Below, piece by piece: positions 45,814 to 54,804 of a stretch of DNA of 64,000 nt (positions are counted from its first letter, which is position 1; each line of letters starts with the position of its first letter). Origin of the DNA: Aquimarina algicola (GTDB lineage Bacteria; Bacteroidota; Bacteroidia; Flavobacteriales; Flavobacteriaceae); contig NZ_VFWZ01000002.1 of the NCBI RefSeq assembly GCF_006443095.1, positions 496,001 through 560,000 on the forward strand. The letters run 5' to 3'. The translations under genes were made by a program, and so were the position numbers. The notes under the pieces are model-generated. The model ran no database searches and was not told where the DNA came from. It saw nothing but the letters and a program-made list of their open reading frames with translations.

Positions 45814-47295
45814 TTAAGAATATTGTTTTACAATTTCGTCTACCAATGCAGACGTTTTCTTGTACTGTTGCTTAGCAAGTAATCGTTTTGGAGGAGCAAC
45901 TCTAACCTCACAATCCTTAATAGAACAAGATTCGCAAGTAACCCCTACTTTTATTTTAGGAATTTTAGCATCATTTACAAAGCCAATCTTTTTTTCTAAA
46001 GCCGGTGAAATCAGAAAACCTATCCCTATACTCCTATAATAATCCTCTTTAAAAGGGTCTTTTGTTGCAGAAGTAAATACCAAATATTGTTGATTAGTAT
46101 CTACATAGTCAGAAATTTGTATGTTAAAGGCATAGTCCAGATTTTCATTTGCGACACGTTGTAGCGTTTTGATTGCCATCCAACGTCTGCAATAATGTTC
46201 ATTAACCTCATTGGCATGAGGCTGTTGCTGATTGGTAATATGCAATTCTTTTACCAAATTAAATTTATCCACACCCAACTTATGTGTAAATCTTAAGAAA
46301 AACACATTTTGCATCCCAAAATCCTTTGGAAGAATATTGGTTAAACGTTGATAAAATGATTCTGGAGAAACATTATAAAGACTCATGATTTTATGAAAAT
46401 CTTTTTCAGAAAAACGCTTTAACTCAAAGAGTTTCTTTAATTTCTCTTTTAGGTGATTTCTTGGTATAACAAGTGCTCCTGCAAAATATGAGGCATAAAA
46501 ATTATGCAATACTTCTTCAAAATGATTGTATTTTATCCAACTAAAGGTATAAGGTCTATCTACAATTTTCATATACTGATACCCTAACTCTTTAGCATAA
46601 ATAAATGTTTTCTGAGCTTCATCGACACGATCTGACAATAATAACGTTTTGGTAGATGGCACAAAAACCGATCTCAAATTATCAAGTTCTTCTTGCTTAG
46701 GAATCCCGGCTTCATTTATATTATATCCATACTCTTCTTTAAGTATTTCTTCTAGCTCAACAGAAGAAATTTTACCTTCAAGATTTAATTGATAAGAATT
46801 TGCACACCGTATCGCTTTTTCCTCAAGATCTTTAAAAAAATTATTATGCGCCTCTTGATAAGATCGTAATGAAGCCAGATAAAAACCTTCTCGAGTCATA
46901 TTATAATGCTGAGCAATCTCGATAATAGTACTAATAAATGCATTAACTTTTGAAGGTGCATTTGCAATAATATCAATCAAATCACTTTGCTGTATCCCAA
47001 ATAACTCTAATGGAATCTCATCTAATATTCCGGATTGTAATATCTCTCCAATAGGAGCAAGGTTCTTATCCAATTTTAGAGACACCAAACTATCATAGGG
47101 AACATCAAGCGTCTCTGCTAGCTTTATAATCTTATCTGTTTTAGGGTATTTTTTTCCCTTTTCTATTTCGTTTAAGTATGATTTTGAAAGTCCACTTAAT
47201 TTGGACAACCCAAATAACGATAAATCTTTATCGGTTCGTATTTGCTTGATTTTTAAACCAAAAATCAATCTAATGTATTCTTCTGCTATTGCCAT
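45814..47295 (-). CDS. XRE/ScfR-type transcriptional regulator of acetate or fatty-acyl metabolism
   Basis: The 493-residue protein has a Cro/XRE helix-turn-helix at about 11-66 (KQIRTDKDLSLFGLSKLSGLSKSYLNEIEKGKKYP). A central ImmA/IrrE-like region follows (with HNFYASYFAGALVIP near 263). The C-terminal domain has four cysteines (CESCSIKDCEVRVAPP near 455-470), matching the short-chain fatty acyl-CoA regulator family (ScfR, DUF2083; RamB is the relative that controls the glyoxylate bypass in actinobacteria). The gene is divergent from malate synthase with a 14-bp palindrome between them. It probably senses acetyl-CoA metabolites; that is family inference. Confidence 0.85.
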   Translation of the reverse strand: MAIAEEYIRLIFGLKIKQIRTDKDLSLFGLSKLSGLSKSYLNEIEKGKKYPKTDKIIKLAETLDVPYDSLVSLKLDKNLAPIGEILQSGILDEIPLELFGIQQSDLIDIIANAPSKVNAFISTIIEIAQHYNMTREGFYLASLRSYQEAHNNFFKDLEEKAIRCANSYQLNLEGKISSVELEEILKEEYGYNINEAGIPKQEELDNLRSVFVPSTKTLLLSDRVDEAQKTFIYAKELGYQYMKIVDRPYTFSWIKYNHFEEVLHNFYASYFAGALVIPRNHLKEKLKKLFELKRFSEKDFHKIMSLYNVSPESFYQRLTNILPKDFGMQNVFFLRFTHKLGVDKFNLVKELHITNQQQPHANEVNEHYCRRWMAIKTLQRVANENLDYAFNIQISDYVDTNQQYLVFTSATKDPFKEDYYRSIGIGFLISPALEKKIGFVNDAKIPKIKVGVTCESCSIKDCEVRVAPPKRLLAKQQYKKTSALVDEIVKQYS

Positions 47296-47351
47296 AAGCT
47301 CAAAAATAACAATTCATGCGTAATTCCCCAAAGTAAAAAAAATACATTTTT

Positions 47352-47365
47352 AGCGAACGTTCGCT
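47352..47365. promoter_or_regulatory. Perfect 14-bp palindrome between regulator and malate synthase
   Basis: AGCGAACGTTCGCT is a perfect palindrome, a striking GC-rich site in AT-rich intergenic DNA, located between the regulator start at 47295 and the malate synthase start at 47416. A dimeric regulator such as the adjacent ScfR-type protein is the obvious candidate to bind it. Binding is inferred. Confidence 0.7.
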
Positions 47366-47415
47366 TGTTTTATAAAAAACTTTTTTATAATATTGTTCAC
47401 TCAAACGATTTAGTT

Positions 47416-49014
47416 ATGGAAACACAAACGAATATTACCCAGAAAATCAGCTTCACTAAAGAAGTAAAAAACTACCATCCGGAGATTTTGACAGATGGTG
47501 CATTAACCTTTTTAGAAGCCCTACAAGATCGTTTTAACCAAAAGCGACTAACTCTTCTAAAGAACAGAGAATATCAACAGGAGTTATTTGATCTGGGAAC
47601 GAATCCTTCTTTTCCAGAAAACACTAAAGAAATTCGTAATAGCGAATGGACAGCATCTCCAATCCCTATGGATCTTCAGGATCGTAGAGTAGAAATCACA
47701 GGGCCAGTAGATAGAAAGATGGTCATCAATGCATTAAACTCAGGAGCCAAAACTTTTATGGCAGATTTTGAAGATAGTAATGCTCCACTTTGGGAAAATT
47801 GCTTACAAGGGCAAAAAAACCTAAAAGATGCCGTCAAAAAAACTATTTCGTTTTATAATCCAAAAAAAGACAAATCTTATCAGCTTAAAGAAAAAACGGC
47901 TACTTTAATTGTACGCCCAAGAGGATTACATCTTAATGAAAAACATCTTTTGATCAAAGATCAAGAAATGAGTGCATCGCTATTTGATTTTGCCTTATAC
48001 TTATTTCACAATAATGAACAATTAAAAGAAAATGGAACAGGTCCATACTATTACCTTCCAAAATTAGAACATTTTACAGAAGCTATTTGGTGGAATGATG
48101 TGATAGATTTTTCTGAAGAATACTTAGGCATTCCTCACGGCACTGTAAAAGTAACTGTGTTGGTAGAGACCATTACCGCAAGTTTTCAACTTGATGAAAT
48201 CATTTATGCTTTAAAAGATCATATCGTAGGACTTAATTGTGGTAGATGGGATTATATTTTTAGTTATATAAAAAAACTAAGAAATCACAATGGTTTTGTT
48301 GTTCCAGATCGTGCACAGGTAACCATGACTAGTCCATTTATGGATGCATATAGCAAACTAGTAATACAACGTTGCCACAAAAGAAACATTTTGGCGATTG
48401 GGGGTATGGCAGCACAAATCCCAATTAAAGATGACGAAGAAAAAAATACTGTCGCTTTTAATAAGGTAAAAGCTGATAAAGAGCGTGAAGTACGTAATGG
48501 TCATGACGGCACATGGGTAGCACATCCAGGCTTGGTACCATTGGCTATGAAAGTATTTGATCAACATATGCCGACTCCAAATCAGATAGATGTAAAACGC
48601 GATGATATTAATATCACCGAAGAAGATCTATTAGCCATTCCTGAAGGAACAATAACAGAGAAAGGAATAAGAGAAAATATAAATGTAGGCATCCATTACA
48701 TTGCTACATGGCTTGGAGGAAATGGTGCTGTAGCGTTATATAACCTCATGGAAGATGCTGCAACCGCAGAAATTAGCCGGACACAAATATGGCAATGGCT
48801 TAAAAACACTGTAACACTCGAAGATGGAAGAACATTTGATACAGGCCTATTTCAGACTCTTTTTGATGATGAACTTGAAGTTATAAAAGAACAAACCGGT
48901 GGGACTCTTTTTGAAACCTCTCAATACAAAAATGCAATTGATATCTTTTATCAACTTGTAACATCAGATGATTTTGAGGAGTTTTTAACGACTAGAGCTT
49001 ATCAATACATATAA
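47416..49014 (+). CDS. aceB: Malate synthase A
   Basis: The start is the ATG at 47416 (METQTNITQKISF), giving 532 residues, the normal size of malate synthase A; an upstream TTG at 47365 overlaps the palindrome. The enzyme joins glyoxylate and acetyl-CoA to malate in the glyoxylate cycle. The signature GLNCGRWDYIFSYIKKL near 274-290 and the catalytic region around MTSPFMDAY are present. Isocitrate lyase, which often follows in this phylum, is not in the window. A terminator follows the stop. Confidence 0.96.
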   Translation: METQTNITQKISFTKEVKNYHPEILTDGALTFLEALQDRFNQKRLTLLKNREYQQELFDLGTNPSFPENTKEIRNSEWTASPIPMDLQDRRVEITGPVDRKMVINALNSGAKTFMADFEDSNAPLWENCLQGQKNLKDAVKKTISFYNPKKDKSYQLKEKTATLIVRPRGLHLNEKHLLIKDQEMSASLFDFALYLFHNNEQLKENGTGPYYYLPKLEHFTEAIWWNDVIDFSEEYLGIPHGTVKVTVLVETITASFQLDEIIYALKDHIVGLNCGRWDYIFSYIKKLRNHNGFVVPDRAQVTMTSPFMDAYSKLVIQRCHKRNILAIGGMAAQIPIKDDEEKNTVAFNKVKADKEREVRNGHDGTWVAHPGLVPLAMKVFDQHMPTPNQIDVKRDDINITEEDLLAIPEGTITEKGIRENINVGIHYIATWLGGNGAVALYNLMEDAATAEISRTQIWQWLKNTVTLEDGRTFDTGLFQTLFDDELEVIKEQTGGTLFETSQYKNAIDIFYQLVTSDDFEEFLTTRAYQYI

Positions 49015-49111
49015 AAGATAGTATAAAAAAACATCTTTAATATTAAAAATAGCCGACACGGTTAACTCAACTATGCAATTCTAATTTTTTCCGATTTTAT
49101 AATTGTACTCC

Positions 49112-49147
49112 AAAATGGCACTTTGCATTATGCAGGTGCCGTTTTTA
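49112..49147 (+). terminator. Rho-independent terminator after malate synthase
   Basis: AAAATGGCAC pairs with GTGCCGTTTT (one wobble pair), with an inner TGCATTATGCA palindrome, followed by T-rich sequence. It separates aceB from the convergent peptidase gene. Confidence 0.75.
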
Positions 49148-49181
49148 TTTTTTTATGATTTAATAAAAAAAGACAGAACAA

Positions 49182-49949
49182 CTAGTTGCACTTCCATGTA
49201 AAATCTGATATTTTATAGCTTTTACCAGATTTATAATTATAGTGCCACCACTCTGTTCTGATGGTTGTAAAACCATTTTTTTGCATGATTTCTTTTAATA
49301 GCTTTCTATGCCCTAAAACTGTTTTTGAAAGCATTGAGTACGAATGGTGTGCTTCTTTACCAAAATGATCAAAATCAGTCCCCATATCTATTGCTCCACC
49401 ATCTAGTCTTACAATAGACAAATCTACAGCTGCACCTCTATTATGAACAGAACCACCCTTAGGATCCGCAACATATCCTGGGTTTGGGAATATCTTCCAC
49501 ATTTTTTTCTGTATGCTATGTGGCCTATAACAATCAAATAATTTGATTCTATATCCTTCTTTCATTAAATCTTTATTAGCTTGTAACAAAGCGTTAGCCA
49601 CATTCTTTCTAACATAGCATTTCGCACAAGGATACACCTTTTCTTTCAAAAAATTATTTGAAGTAGCATATCTCATATCCAATACAAAATCATTAGAGAG
49701 ACTTGTTATATCAACAAAATCACCATTTACAGTATTATCTTGATCAGAAGAAGGCCCATCAATAAGTAAATCTATAGAATCTTTCTTTCTGAGCATACTC
49801 TGTTCAACTCTATCACCTCTTTGCTTCAATGCTTTCGACTGCTCAAGCAATGCTAGTATCTTGTCTGAAGGTCCTGTCTCTATTTTACTCTCAGCACATG
49901 AAAAAAGCAAGATAGAGAGAATCATCAGCATTAATTCTTTCACTATCAT
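49182..49949 (-). CDS. D-Ala-D-Ala dipeptidase, VanX-like (M15)
   Basis: The 255-residue lipoprotein (lipobox LLFSCAES, Cys18) has the M15D zinc peptidase fold: LFDCYRPHSIQKKMW near 138-152, SVHNRGAAVDLSIV with the zinc-binding H and D near 168-182, and TEWWHYNY near 236-243 with the catalytic E and zinc-binding H. Family members cleave D-Ala-D-Ala dipeptides and may take part in cell-wall recycling. VanX of resistance operons is cytoplasmic; this one is predicted to be lipid-anchored, so a cell-wall role is likelier than vancomycin resistance. Confidence 0.9.
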   Translation of the reverse strand: MIVKELMLMILSILLFSCAESKIETGPSDKILALLEQSKALKQRGDRVEQSMLRKKDSIDLLIDGPSSDQDNTVNGDFVDITSLSNDFVLDMRYATSNNFLKEKVYPCAKCYVRKNVANALLQANKDLMKEGYRIKLFDCYRPHSIQKKMWKIFPNPGYVADPKGGSVHNRGAAVDLSIVRLDGGAIDMGTDFDHFGKEAHHSYSMLSKTVLGHRKLLKEIMQKNGFTTIRTEWWHYNYKSGKSYKISDFTWKCN

Positions 49950-50101
49950 ATCTATCGTATTCCAATTAATTATATTTCTATTTTACAAAATCCAGAGTTT
50001 TCCCAAGTACCAGATTAAGTATTTTCTATTTATTATAAAGGTCAATATTTTTTAATTTTAATTTCATGACAAAACTCATTGTCTTAAAATCAATGTATTT
50101 T

Positions 50102-50650
50102 TTAATTTAAAACTTGTTTTACTGTTCCACAGGTAAGCATTTTATTACCGTAGTAAGGGTTTCTTATCTCTTTAGAGTCAGAGAGCCAATACCCTCCTTC
50201 TCCACCAAAAGCCATTGGACAAAATTGCTTATATACTTCTCCAGATGTTATCTCTGCATTGGCTATATGTTTTTCAATTTCACTAGTAAGCGTTACAAAA
50301 AAATCACGTTGCTTTTTGATATTTTTAGTCAGTGAAATCAATTTTGATGTAGCTTTTAGCTGTTTATCCTCTTCTGAAGAAGAAATGATCGATGCCAACT
50401 TTTTTGAAGCTTTTTGCACAGCGACACTATCAGTATTCACCATTGCAGCTTTAACTTCTAAATATTGTAAATAAATTTTTTGAGTTTTGTTATCTGAAAA
50501 TTGCACTTCAGATTTTGAGTCTGTTGCATTAAGGTTAGTATATTCTTCAACCGATTCAGCATTGACCGATTTTTCTTGTTTCTTATCCTGTTTACAAGAA
50601 AGGAACACTACAGCAACGACAGCTACAAGCAGCTTTAAAAAAGAGTTCAT
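50102..50650 (-). CDS. DUF3347 domain lipoprotein
   Basis: This 182-residue lipoprotein (lipobox VVFLSCKQ, Cys19) contains the DUF3347 layout: a helical bundle (KIYLQYLEVKAAMVNTDSVAVQKASKKL) and a C-terminal Cys/Met-rich region (CPMAFGGEGGYWLS, then NPYYGNKMLTCG near 145-177). Such proteins occur with copper and heavy-metal efflux systems and the residues could bind a metal. It is on its own here and not near a metal pump. Function is inferred. Confidence 0.85.
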   Translation of the reverse strand: MNSFLKLLVAVVAVVFLSCKQDKKQEKSVNAESVEEYTNLNATDSKSEVQFSDNKTQKIYLQYLEVKAAMVNTDSVAVQKASKKLASIISSSEEDKQLKATSKLISLTKNIKKQRDFFVTLTSEIEKHIANAEITSGEVYKQFCPMAFGGEGGYWLSDSKEIRNPYYGNKMLTCGTVKQVLN

Positions 50651-50783
50651 ACGGCTTAAAAATTAGGGGCAATTTATATTTATCTTTTAAATTACGACAA
50701 ATTTACTTGATATGCTAAACAATTACCAATCATTTTTTGGTTTTGATCATTATTTTTTAACAAAACTATACCATATTAACTAA

Positions 50784-50814
50784 ATTGCCATTATAAATAT
50801 TTTAGATATTTTTG
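50784..50814 (+). promoter_or_regulatory. Promoter of the GAF/galE genes
   Basis: ATTG at 50784-50787 and TATTTTTG at 50807-50814 with 19 bases between them match the Bacteroidota promoter form; the GAF protein start follows 20 bases downstream. Confidence 0.6.
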
Positions 50815-50833
50815 CTCGACAAAATTGTAAGGA

Positions 50834-51289
50834 ATGTCACTGAATGATTTAAAACCAGAAGTTACTGCTATACTTCAAAACAACGATCTTGACACTACAG
50901 ATCGTTTGCATGCTATTTGCAAATTGCTACAAGAATCAATTGATTATTATGATTGGGTAGGCTTTTATTTTAAGAATGGAGATAAAGAAGAACTAAAGTT
51001 ACGTACCTATGTTGGAGAAGAGACAGATCATAAAATTATTCCATTCGGAAAAGGGATTTGTGGCCAAGTAGCACTTTCTAACGAAAACTTTGTTGTACCA
51101 GATGTACAAGCGCAAGATAATTATATTGCTTGTAGCATTAACGTAAAGTCTGAAATAGTGGTTCCTCTATTCAAAAATGGAGAAAACATCGGGCAAATAG
51201 ATATTGATTCTGAAACACCTGATCCTTTTACAGAAAAGGATGAACGATTTTTGGAATTTATAAATCAAGAAGTTGCTAAAATACTATAA
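50834..51289 (+). CDS. GAF domain protein, free methionine-(R)-sulfoxide reductase-like
   Basis: This 151-residue single GAF domain has the cysteines typical of free Met-R-sulfoxide reductase (fRMsr): one in GKGICGQVA near 76 and one in YIACSINVKSEIVVPLF near 98, before the conserved D-I-D-S-E stretch. It would reduce free methionine-R-sulfoxide, using cysteine chemistry. The third family cysteine is absent or moved, so activity is likely but not certain. It is followed by galE after 43 bases. Confidence 0.82.
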   Translation: MSLNDLKPEVTAILQNNDLDTTDRLHAICKLLQESIDYYDWVGFYFKNGDKEELKLRTYVGEETDHKIIPFGKGICGQVALSNENFVVPDVQAQDNYIACSINVKSEIVVPLFKNGENIGQIDIDSETPDPFTEKDERFLEFINQEVAKIL

Positions 51290-51331
51290 ATATTGTTCCT
51301 TCGTGAAGTGAAATATTAAATCGCTATACAC

Positions 51332-52351
51332 ATGAAAATCTTAGTTACGGGGGGATTAGGGTTTATCGGCTCCCATACCGTTGTAGAACTTCAAAAAAAA
51401 GGATACGAAGTAGTAATTATTGATAATTGTTCTAACTCTTCTATAAAAGTTATTGATGGTATTACCGCAATAACTAGCAAAAAACCGGTTTTTGAACAAT
51501 TTGATCTCAGAGAAAAAGATAAAGTTGTATCGTTTTTTGAGCGTCATCATGATATTGAAGGTGTTATTCACTTTGCGGCTTCAAAAGCAGTGGGTGAAAG
51601 TGTAGAAAAACCATTACTGTACTACGAAAACAATCTTTCGACATTAGTATATATTTTGCAACAACTTACCCAAAAAGGTGCTTCAAATTTTATTTTCAGT
51701 TCTTCTTGTACAGTATACGGACAAGCTGATAAGCTTCCAATTACAGAAGATGCACCTGTAAAAGCAGCAGAATCACCTTATGGAAACACAAAGCAAATAG
51801 GAGAAGAAATTATACAGGATACCTGTAAAGTAAATCCTTCTTTAAAAGCTATTTCTCTTCGATATTTTAACCCCGTAGGAGCACATCCTTCTGCCGAAAT
51901 TGGAGAATTGCCTATCGGAGTTCCACAAAATTTAGTTCCCTTTATTACGCAAACAGGAATAGGGCTAAGAGAACAATTATCTGTATTTGGTGATGATTAT
52001 CCTACTCAAGACGGCACCTGTATTAGGGATTACATTCATGTAGTAGATCTGGCTAAAGCACATGTAATTGCACTACAACGTTTATTAGAGGATAAAAATG
52101 CTTCTAATTATGAAGTTTTTAATGTAGGAACAGGAAAAGGAAGCTCTGTATTAGAAGTAATTACATCTTTTGAAAAAGTATCTGACCAAAAACTAAATTA
52201 CAAAATTGTAGGCAGAAGAGAAGGAGATGTTATTGCAGCATATGCAGACACGACTAAAGCCAATAGCCAACTAGGATGGAAAGCAGAGAGCACTCTTGAT
52301 GAATCTTTAAGTTCTGCTTGGAAATGGGAACAAAAAGTTAGAAATAGTTAG
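51332..52351 (+). CDS. galE: UDP-glucose 4-epimerase
   Basis: The 339-residue short-chain dehydrogenase/epimerase has the NAD-binding motif GGLGFIGSHT near residue 7, the SSSCTVYG motif with the catalytic Ser/Thr near 128 and YGNTK as YxxxK near 152. It interconverts UDP-glucose and UDP-galactose for exopolysaccharide and LPS sugars. It is probably co-transcribed with the GAF gene and ends before a strong terminator. Confidence 0.95.
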   Translation: MKILVTGGLGFIGSHTVVELQKKGYEVVIIDNCSNSSIKVIDGITAITSKKPVFEQFDLREKDKVVSFFERHHDIEGVIHFAASKAVGESVEKPLLYYENNLSTLVYILQQLTQKGASNFIFSSSCTVYGQADKLPITEDAPVKAAESPYGNTKQIGEEIIQDTCKVNPSLKAISLRYFNPVGAHPSAEIGELPIGVPQNLVPFITQTGIGLREQLSVFGDDYPTQDGTCIRDYIHVVDLAKAHVIALQRLLEDKNASNYEVFNVGTGKGSSVLEVITSFEKVSDQKLNYKIVGRREGDVIAAYADTTKANSQLGWKAESTLDESLSSAWKWEQKVRNS

Positions 52352-52375
52352 AGGTAAAAATCATATTAACAAAAT

Positions 52376-52423
52376 AAAAATAGCCTCTGATATTTATAAA
52401 TAAATATCAGAGGCTATTTTTAT
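52376..52423 (+). terminator. Rho-independent terminator after galE
   Basis: A near-perfect stem of about 19 bp (AAATAGCCTCTGATATTTA with TAAATATCAGAGGCTATTT) around TAAA is followed by T-rich sequence. It also separates galE from the convergent foldase gene. Confidence 0.9.
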
Positions 52424-52491
52424 TATATAGAGTAGGTAATTACAATGACTATTATATACAATAATAAAGGTAATTAACTCTCAGTTTTTCT

Positions 52492-54612
52492 CTAGTAAAA
52501 TCTAGATCTTTTATCTTCAATCTCTGCAGCTTCTTTAAGCGCATCAAAAACTTTACTATTCACCAGACCTGCTTGTCTTTTAGTTTCTTGAGAAACATAG
52601 CTCATGTAGTTATCTAATCCACTAGCAGGAGTATTTTTTGTTACTTCAATAACGTATACTCCATTATTTCCAACAATTGGAGAAGAAATACCACCAGGTT
52701 TTAATGAGAAGGCAGCACCAACAACTTTTGGCTCTGTACCTGCACCACTGATTGTCGGTGTTTTCATGTTTAATGCTGAGGCAACACTAACTTTTTGGTT
52801 TTGATTGCTTGCTATATCAGCTAATGTGCTTCCTGAAATCTTACTCTTAAGCTGTTCTGCTTTTTTCTCTTTAACTAATATAGGCTTAACAGTTGGACTA
52901 GCATCTTTAGCAGTCATTGCACCTTCTTTTGCAGAAGCAGTAACTTGAACTACCGCATAACCTTCTGTCGTATCAAAACGTTTTACATCACCAACTTTTG
53001 TTTCTTCATTAAAAGCCCATTGTACAATGTCTCTTTTTGTTCCAAGACCAGGGATATTCTCATCTAACTCTTTGATTTTATTTACAGGTCTTACTGTTAA
53101 TTCTTTTTCTTTTGCTACCGCATCAAAGTCTTTATCTTTTGCAGCAATCTGAAATTTAGTTGTTTCAGTAAAAATAGCATTAGAAGTTTTTTCACTAGCT
53201 TCAATTTTTTGTCCAATTGTAGCTAATTTTACAGCTTTTTGCTCATTTTTTTGATCTTCTATGCTAATCACATGGTATCCAAATTGTGTCTCTACAACCC
53301 CTTGATCTCCAATTTCATTATCGAAGATAAAATCATTAAATGCAGGAACCATTCTACCCGGAGCAAAATACCCTAAATCTCCTCCTTTGTCTTTATTAGA
53401 ATGATCAGCAGAGAATGTTGCCGCTAATTCTGTAAATTTTGTTTTATCTGCTTTGATTACAGTTAAAATACTATCTGCAAGTGTTTTTGCCTCTTCTTTG
53501 GTTCTTTTTGTATCTCGAGCAGTACCTAACCCTTCCCAAGACACTAAAATATGACTTGCTTTTGCAGAATCTGCTAATTGCTTATGCGCAACCATTCTAG
53601 ATATCTTGAAATATTCTCCGTCTTTATAGGGGCCGTATACGTCACCTACATTAAGATTATACAAGGTATCTGCCTCTGTCGAAGGAAGCTCCTTCTTAAA
53701 AACAAATCTGTCTGCATATTTTATAGAAGAATTTTGATTTACGAACTCTTCGATATTTTCTACATTCTTAAATCCTTTTACAGAATCTTGACTCTTTGAA
53801 GCTTCATTGAATTCTACTTTATCATTCAATAGTTTTGCCAAATCTTCTTTTACCTGATTTTCATCCTCTTGACTTGCTTCTTCCTTGAACACCACATAAC
53901 GAACACTCACAGAAGCATCAGCCTTATATTGCTCAGGATGTTTACTGATATAAGCTTTAATTTCTTCGTCTGTTACTTTTATGTCTTCATCTTTTATACT
54001 AGAATATGGTAACTGCACATACTTGATATCTACATTATCATTTTCCATTTTATAAGAAAGTTCCCCTTCTTTTAATGTAGCACCAACTCCTGCTTTAATC
54101 AAGTTAAGGTATGTTTCTTCTAATGCACCTTTACTTATCGAAGCTTCATAATCTATCCATTGTTGGTAAGCTTGTGGTGAAGTTGCTTTTACATTTGCAA
54201 CATATTCTTGCATCTTTGCTTTGTCAAAAACTCCCGCTTCATTTTGAAATGTAGGGTTACTTGCCAAAGACTCTTCTAACAGTCTATTAATTTGATCTTC
54301 ACCTGCTCTTATCCCTAACTCTTCAAATTGCTCTTCAAAAACAGCTTGACGCAACTCTTGGTTCCAAACATAATTTACTGCTTGAATACTTGAACCGCCT
54401 CCACCAAAACTTCTCGTTGCTGCTTCTACTTTTTGAGCAAAATCTGTTCTGTCAATGTCTTTTCCGTTTATGGTTGCAATTACGTTTTCTGCTCTTTGAG
54501 AAATTGCTCCTCCATTTCGTATTAAATCAGCTAATACAAAGGAAAAAAGCGCTAATGCAATGATCACAATAAGAAAAACCGAACGCTGTCTGATTTTATT
54601 TAAAACTGCCAT
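52492..54612 (-). CDS. PpiD/SurA-like peptidyl-prolyl cis-trans isomerase
   Basis: The 706-residue protein has an N-terminal membrane anchor (about 12-31), a SurA_N-like helical domain (about 40-170), one clear parvulin domain (KASHILVSWEG ... GDLGYFAPGRMVPAFNDFIF near 345-450), and further C-terminal regions. It is most like PpiD, anchored in the inner membrane and folding exported proteins at the translocon. The gene stands alone on the minus strand upstream of galE's terminator; symbol ppiD is possible but not certain. Confidence 0.9.
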   Translation of the reverse strand: MAVLNKIRQRSVFLIVIIALALFSFVLADLIRNGGAISQRAENVIATINGKDIDRTDFAQKVEAATRSFGGGGSSIQAVNYVWNQELRQAVFEEQFEELGIRAGEDQINRLLEESLASNPTFQNEAGVFDKAKMQEYVANVKATSPQAYQQWIDYEASISKGALEETYLNLIKAGVGATLKEGELSYKMENDNVDIKYVQLPYSSIKDEDIKVTDEEIKAYISKHPEQYKADASVSVRYVVFKEEASQEDENQVKEDLAKLLNDKVEFNEASKSQDSVKGFKNVENIEEFVNQNSSIKYADRFVFKKELPSTEADTLYNLNVGDVYGPYKDGEYFKISRMVAHKQLADSAKASHILVSWEGLGTARDTKRTKEEAKTLADSILTVIKADKTKFTELAATFSADHSNKDKGGDLGYFAPGRMVPAFNDFIFDNEIGDQGVVETQFGYHVISIEDQKNEQKAVKLATIGQKIEASEKTSNAIFTETTKFQIAAKDKDFDAVAKEKELTVRPVNKIKELDENIPGLGTKRDIVQWAFNEETKVGDVKRFDTTEGYAVVQVTASAKEGAMTAKDASPTVKPILVKEKKAEQLKSKISGSTLADIASNQNQKVSVASALNMKTPTISGAGTEPKVVGAAFSLKPGGISSPIVGNNGVYVIEVTKNTPASGLDNYMSYVSQETKRQAGLVNSKVFDALKEAAEIEDKRSRFY

Positions 54613-54804
54613 GGTATTGTAGTTATAATTATTCTAAATATAGTGGGCGAAAATAGCATTTTATTATAATAATAACAATTAAAGATTGAATAAAAATATT
54701 TACCTTTTTCTTTGTCGCATTATTACCTTCTAGCACTGATCTAATAAGCTTTATGATAAGAGATTAAGCTTCTCTTTTTTAGATCTACTAAAATAAAATG
54801 GAAA

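Noticed and set aside
47365..47415. TTG start of malate synthase at 47365
   Set aside because: It would put the palindrome inside the coding region; the family start is at the ATG at 47416.
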